From positions 434,001 through 498,000 of the forward strand of contig NZ_PISP01000003.1 of NCBI RefSeq assembly GCF_002834295.1: DNA of 64,000 nucleotides, written 5' to 3'. Shown one piece after another: positions 60,013-64,000 of the stretch. Position numbers and translations under genes: made by a program. The first letter of the stretch is position 1, and the number at the start of each line of letters is the position of its first letter. This DNA is from Rhodohalobacter barkolensis (GTDB lineage: Bacteria > Bacteroidota > Rhodothermia > Balneolales > Balneolaceae). A model generated the notes under the pieces. That model did no database searches. It had not been told where the DNA came from and was given only the letters and a program-made list of their open reading frames with translations.

Positions 60013-61524
60013 ATGGTGAATAAAAAAGAAAAAATTCTCTCCAATCAGGATAAACTTTTGGATGCCATGCTCAATAAAGATGAACATGCCCTGAAGAAGC
60101 TGATACATCCTGAAGCAACGGTATTTGGGTCTGCGATTAATGAGTTCGAAAAAGGTATAGACCGTGTGATACACTATTATACTCAGTCTATTGCATTACT
60201 TCCGGACGACAGACGAATTGAAGTTAAGTGGCGTAACTTTTCCGATTTGGGTGATCTTGCACTCGTGGAGCAGGAGTTCATTGTTCACTTTACCTTGGAA
60301 GATCAGGAGATAACCCTTTTAACACTCCGGCAATCCGCACTATGGACTCATGTTCCGCAAGAAAAAGATCAGGAAGATCAATGGCTGTTACTTCACGATC
60401 ACACCTCAATGCCCGATCACCTCGGGGCTTTTGAAACCATTTCATCTTCTGAAATGCTCGAAAACAACCTGAATTTGGAGCTGGAAACCGATCAGTTGAA
60501 AAAGCGGCTCAACCAAACCCTTTCTGAGCTGAAAATTGTAAAAGATCAACTCGTTCAAAAAGAACGTCTCGCCTCCATTGGCCAGCTAACTGCCGGTATT
60601 GCCCACGAAATAAAGAACCCTCTTAATTTCGTAAATAACTTTTCTGAAGTCATCCTTGAACTGATTGATGAGGCTCGTGAGGAAGTTTTAAGTGAGAGGG
60701 GAAAAGTGAAAAGTGAAACAGAGTCCCCCTTTGAAGGGGGGAGTGAGCGAAGCGAACAGGGGGATGATACAAATCCAGTAAATGGAAAAGATTCAGAACT
60801 TGATCGAAACTCTAATAACACACCCCTGCCTTCCGAATCTTCAGAGCAGGCAGGCCTAAATCCCCTCTCCAGAGGGGAAGCTGGATCAAGCCCCAAAAGC
60901 GACCTCGTCCTCGAAATCCTCGACGATATCGAAGCTAACCTCCGCAAAATACACGAACATGGAAAACGGGCTGATGGAATCGTTAAGTCGATGCTGTTGC
61001 TCAGTCGCGGGAAAAGTGGAAAACCTGTTCCTACCAATTTGAATACTCTTTTGGATGAGTATCTGAAGTTGGCATACCACGGCATGCGGGCCAGCGATTC
61101 ATCCTTTAATGTCGATATAAAAACGTCATATGATTCTAATCTTCCTCAGCTCGATGTAATCCCTCAAGACATCAGCCGGGCATTTTTAAACATTATTAAC
61201 AATGCCATGTATGCCGCCTTCGATCATTCGAAAATGGAGGGCGAGCGGGATCCGGTCATTCAGGTTTCTACTCAACTACAGAATGGCAGGGCTGAAATTA
61301 AAATCAGGGATAACGGATCAGGAATACCTGATGAGATCCGCGACAAAATATTCCAGCCGTTTTTTACCACAAAACCCTCCGGGGTTGGAACAGGGCTGGG
61401 TCTCTCCATGACCTATGATATTATAAAAATGCATAAAGGAAGCTTAGAAATTGATTCGGATGACGGGCAATACACAGAGTTTATCATCACACTTCCGGTT
61501 AACAATAAAAATGGTTTATCATGA
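60013..61524 (+). CDS. cytosolic histidine kinase with SnoaL-like sensor domain and in-frame repeat insertion
   Basis: A 503-residue soluble kinase. Residues 1-135 are a SnoaL/DUF4440-like domain ([20 protein letters not shown], then [20 protein letters not shown]), followed by a short coiled coil. The H box [20 protein letters not shown] lies near 198, and HATPase motifs [20 protein letters not shown] and GTGLGLSM lie at 435-475. Between the H box helix and the next helix ([20 protein letters not shown]) sit about 65 residues absent from the paralogue at 55732. DNA of this stretch (60722-60882) is a copy of an intergenic palindromic repeat. The last four bases overlap the response regulator start, so the two are coupled. 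Confidence 0.9.
   Translation: MVNKKEKILSNQDKLLDAMLNKDEHALKKLIHPEATVFGSAINEFEKGIDRVIHYYTQSIALLPDDRRIEVKWRNFSDLGDLALVEQEFIVHFTLEDQEITLLTLRQSALWTHVPQEKDQEDQWLLLHDHTSMPDHLGAFETISSSEMLENNLNLELETDQLKKRLNQTLSELKIVKDQLVQKERLASIGQLTAGIAHEIKNPLNFVNNFSEVILELIDEAREEVLSERGKVKSETESPFEGGSERSEQGDDTNPVNGKDSELDRNSNNTPLPSESSEQAGLNPLSRGEAGSSPKSDLVLEILDDIEANLRKIHEHGKRADGIVKSMLLLSRGKSGKPVPTNLNTLLDEYLKLAYHGMRASDSSFNVDIKTSYDSNLPQLDVIPQDISRAFLNIINNAMYAAFDHSKMEGERDPVIQVSTQLQNGRAEIKIRDNGSGIPDEIRDKIFQPFFTTKPSGVGTGLGLSMTYDIIKMHKGSLEIDSDDGQYTEFIITLPVNNKNGLS
60722..60882. repeat. palindromic repeat inserted within a kinase coding sequence
   Basis: The left end CCCCCTTTGAAGGGGGG, the GGGGGATG block, the AACACACCCCT block, and the right end AAATCCCCTCT...AGAGGGGA match the repeats at 12615-12745 and 1571-1724. 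A further stretch with arms CCTGCC and GGCAGG interrupts the AACACACCCCT-TAAATCC join, as if a second hairpin had entered. The frame stays open. Another 16-base match (GAGAGGGGAAAAGTGA, 60694-60709) repeats the left flank of the 1571 copy. Confidence 0.85.
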
Positions 61525-61904
61525 AATTCTTAGTTGTAGACGATGAAAGAGATGTTGAAATGCTGTTTCGCCAAAAGTTCAGAAAAGAGATCCGGAGTGG
61601 ACTCATTGAAATGGAATTTGCCTTTTCGGGTCAGGACGCACTCGACCGACTTAAGAACACGCAACCGCCGGATGTGATGTACATTTTTTCGGATATCAAC
61701 ATGCCCGGAATGTCGGGACTGGAAATGCTTGCCAAGGTGAAGTCTCAATTCCCAAAAATTCAAGTAAGTATGATTTCGGCCTATGGGGATGATGAAAACT
61801 ACAAAAAGGCGATTAATTCGGGCGCAAAAGAGTTTTTCACGAAACCGATCGATTTCGGTTCACTGAAAGCAGAAATCGATCAGATGTTAAGTAATTCCAG
61901 ATAA
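61521..61904 (+). CDS. single-domain response regulator
   Basis: A 127-residue receiver without output domain: [20 protein letters not shown] with the acidic pair, phospho-Asp in IFSDINMPGMSG near residue 57, Thr/Ser region SMISAYG, and Lys in FFTKPIDFGSLK. Its start overlaps the kinase stop in ATGA. It probably relays phosphoryl groups by protein contact, for example to or from the large sensors beside it. Confidence 0.92.
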   Translation: MKFLVVDDERDVEMLFRQKFRKEIRSGLIEMEFAFSGQDALDRLKNTQPPDVMYIFSDINMPGMSGLEMLAKVKSQFPKIQVSMISAYGDDENYKKAINSGAKEFFTKPIDFGSLKAEIDQMLSNSR

Positions 61905-61930
61905 AGTTTGGATCCGATTAAAAACAAAAT

Positions 61931-62101
61931 CATGCAGCCTTTTTTCCTACGCAGATAGGGACGGCAGGGTCAGGTCTTGGATTGAGTATTACCAACAATA
62001 TTATTATAGCCCACGGCGGAACGATGGACGTTAAAAATTTACCCGGTAAAGGCTCCACATTCACGATTTACGTAGAAAAACATGGACAAGATGGATTCTA
62101 A
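61931..62101 (+). pseudogene. 3' remnant of a histidine kinase (HATPase tail)
   Basis: The stretch IMQPFF (61931-61945) is followed by a frameshift and then GTAGSGLGLSITNNIIIAHG, ending TMDVKNLPGKGSTFTIYVEK and a TAA at 62099. That is the G2-box and last strand of an HATPase domain with no upstream remainder. The ATG of the next gene (62082) overlaps its stop region in another frame, so an older kinase gene was once coupled to that gene. Confidence 0.75.
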
Positions 62102-64000
62102 AAAGAAAAAAAGCCTGGAGGAATCCTACGAACGAATCATAAATGTGGGCTTCTGTATCGTACCATACGAGGATTTGTCGGATATCATCGACATCAATCC
62201 GGTGGTTTTTGGTACCACAAAAGATGAAAAAATCTTTTCGATTGAAGAGGTCGACGCACTGTTCAAATCTCAGTTTGAGCAGATGGGAAATATGAAGCCC
62301 GCGCTTGACCGCGAGAGGATTGCCACACGAATATCACCTGATGGCAACCATGGGTTTATCGTAGAAGAGATTACTCTTACTCTCTCTTCCCCCGAAGAGA
62401 CAAATACGATCTTCATGCGGGCCAGCTGCGTGATGGAATACGTTGAAAATCGTTGGAAACTCACCCACTGGCACACCTCCACCCCTGTGGATACGGAGAA
62501 TGACCACTGGCACATGGAGGAGTGGAAACGGGAAAAGGAGAAGCTTCAGAAGCTTGTTGATCAGCAAACAGCCGATCTGCACGGCAAAAACAGGGAATTG
62601 GAAATTGAAGCCTCCATCGAAAGGGTGCGGTCGGTGGCCATGGGGATGACCAAACCGGACGATATGCTGAAGGTTTGCCGCGTCATTTCAGACCAGCTTC
62701 AGCAATTCGGCGTGGAGCACATCCGGAATGTGCAGACGGTGATTGTCAACGAGGGAAAAGGCACCTACCACAACTATCAGTATTTCACGCCTTACGATAA
62801 AGAGTCCTTTGAAATAACAGATTGTCACAAAAATCCGACTGTGCAGGCGATGATTGACCACATGCTGGAATCACCGGATGCTTTTTTCACCACAAATTTA
62901 ATCGGAGAGGAGCTGGCAACTTTTCGGTCTTATCGCAAAAAGGAAAACCAGTTTCCCGATCCCCTGCTTGATGACACCAAATCTCTCAATGGATATTTTT
63001 TCTCGATTGGTCCCGGCGGACTGGGGATCACCTTATACCGACCGCTGAATGAAGACGGACTGGAAATTTTCAAGCGTTTTCACAACGTCTTTTCACTGGC
63101 CTACCGCAGATTCCGGGATATTGAAAAAGCCGAGGCCCAGGCGCGTGAAGCGCGGATCGAACTTTCCCTGGAGCGAATCCGCGCACAGGTTACCGCCATG
63201 CAAGAATCATCCGACCTGCTCGATATTGTAGTCACTATGCGATCGGAATTTGTAAACCTCGGATATGAGGCCCATTATTTCTGGCACATGCGATGGCTGC
63301 CTGAAAAATATGATAAGGCGATGACATCCGGCGACGGTAAGCGCATCGGCATGGTGATGACCCTCCCCCGCCATATTCACGGGGATATTCAACCCTTAGC
63401 CGAGTGGGAAAAGAGTAAGGAACCTACATATGTCTTAGCTATGGACGTGGACACGGCCGTGGATTACGTGGACAAAATGATCTCCCTCGGTGATTTTGAG
63501 CAGGTGGATCCACAGGCGCCTACCCTCGACGATATTCGGCACATCGGCGGACTCACATTCATCATGGCGCGAACCACCCACGGAGAGATCGGATACAGCC
63601 TGCCGGGTGTCGTGCCCGATCCTCCAAAAGATGCAGTCGATACCCTGGTACGATTCGCGGGCGTATTTGACCTGGCATACAAAAGGTTTGAAGATTTGAA
63701 AGCCGCCGAGCGTCAGCATCGCGAAGCTCAGATAGAGCTGGCACTGGAAAGAGTCAGAGCCCGCACCATGGCCATGCAAACATCTGATGAATTTGCCGAT
63801 GTTGCTGCTGTACTGTTTGATCAGGTTAGAACATTGGGTGGCAATCTCTGGGGGACCGGATTCGGGTTGTGTGAAGAGGATGCGGAAAATGACGAGTTCT
63901 GGTTCGCAAACGAAAATGGCGTCTTCCCGGCTGTTTCAATTCCCAATACCGAAGATCCTGCCCATAAACAGATGGTTGAGGGCTGGAAAAGCAATAAGGA
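62082..64000 (+). CDS. large SnoaL/GAF-like repeated sensor protein, partial at the window edge
   Basis: The frame is open from ATG 62082 (MDKMDSKKKKSLEESYERII) to the last base, 639 codons, and continues beyond. Residues 1-145 are a SnoaL-like domain (FIVEEITLTLSSPEETNTIF; ENRWKLTHWHTSTPV). Then three copies of a signalling helix plus GAF-like domain follow: ELEIEASIERVRSVAMGM near 173, RIELSLERIRAQVTAMQESS near 358, QIELALERVRARTMAMQTSD near 550, spaced about 190 residues. A kinase core is expected downstream but is not in view. It forms part of the module with the SnoaL kinase and receiver upstream. Confidence 0.85.
   Translation, partial: MDKMDSKKKKSLEESYERIINVGFCIVPYEDLSDIIDINPVVFGTTKDEKIFSIEEVDALFKSQFEQMGNMKPALDRERIATRISPDGNHGFIVEEITLTLSSPEETNTIFMRASCVMEYVENRWKLTHWHTSTPVDTENDHWHMEEWKREKEKLQKLVDQQTADLHGKNRELEIEASIERVRSVAMGMTKPDDMLKVCRVISDQLQQFGVEHIRNVQTVIVNEGKGTYHNYQYFTPYDKESFEITDCHKNPTVQAMIDHMLESPDAFFTTNLIGEELATFRSYRKKENQFPDPLLDDTKSLNGYFFSIGPGGLGITLYRPLNEDGLEIFKRFHNVFSLAYRRFRDIEKAEAQAREARIELSLERIRAQVTAMQESSDLLDIVVTMRSEFVNLGYEAHYFWHMRWLPEKYDKAMTSGDGKRIGMVMTLPRHIHGDIQPLAEWEKSKEPTYVLAMDVDTAVDYVDKMISLGDFEQVDPQAPTLDDIRHIGGLTFIMARTTHGEIGYSLPGVVPDPPKDAVDTLVRFAGVFDLAYKRFEDLKAAERQHREAQIELALERVRARTMAMQTSDEFADVAAVLFDQVRTLGGNLWGTGFGLCEEDAENDEFWFANENGVFPAVSIPNTEDPAHKQMVEGWKSNK

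Overview
The window looks like a chromosomal segment of a Gram-negative Bacteroidota-type bacterium, most likely a marine or saline member of the Balneolaceae/Rhodothermia side. The reasons are: the order ileS, DksA-like, lspA; a degenerate GTP-cyclohydrolase half in RibBA; a hybrid two-component system with a beta-propeller sensor; a DUF4292 lipoprotein; a promoter of the form TTG-N20-TATATTTG; and abundant REP-like palindromes. The assignment is by gene content only. No rRNA is present; one tRNA (Pro, GGG) is.

Layout. 0.2-4.6 kb: a fatty-acid beta-oxidation pair (thiolase FadI type and FadJ-type multifunctional enzyme) and a methyltransferase. 4.6-5.4 kb: a cluster of REP-like repeats. 5.4-16.5 kb: a sulfur (sulfide/persulfide) island. 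It holds a membrane-anchored rhodanese, MFS, SLC13 and SulP transporters, a CstB-like persulfide dioxygenase-rhodanese fusion, two YeeE/YedE half-transporters, a sulfide:quinone oxidoreductase, a GntR/UTRA regulator, and two tiny membrane proteins. Two identical inverted repeats (ACTTGT-N4-ACAAGT) lie at the promoters of the YeeE operon and of the SQR/GntR divergent pair and are probably the operator of the GntR protein. 16.6-22.5 kb: housekeeping genes (yajC, ribBA, lspA, dksA-like, ileS). 22.6-25.2 kb: a block of exported hypotheticals bracketed by a 29-bp direct repeat, ending in a decayed gene. 25.2-29 kb: a low-molecular-weight phosphatase and an ECF sigma operon, separated by composite repeats.

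29-45 kb: fructosamine-kinase-like protein, AhpD-like protein, metal-receptor protein, a TPR / LolB-like / EnvC-like envelope operon, YajQ, a possible membrane-bound transcription factor, a GIY-YIG pseudogene beside tRNA-Pro, M24 peptidase, a tandem UspA protein, a CoA-transferase/hydratase pair, an M50-like membrane protein and a REP-associated (IS200-like) transposase. 45-49.4 kb: DPP4-type S9 peptidase, lipoprotein, aldo/keto reductase.

49.7-64 kb: a signalling island. It contains a 1.4-thousand-residue hybrid two-component regulator, an adhesin-like lipoprotein with an SdrD-type B domain, a propeller sensor kinase, a degenerate receiver protein, a SnoaL-domain kinase whose reading frame has absorbed a genomic palindromic repeat, a response regulator, the tail of a decayed kinase, and a large repeated SnoaL/GAF-like sensor that runs off the window.

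The strongest leads are the repeat-derived in-frame insertion in the kinase at 60.7 kb, the GntR operator/promoter architecture of the sulfur island, and the composite repeat/MITE-like family.
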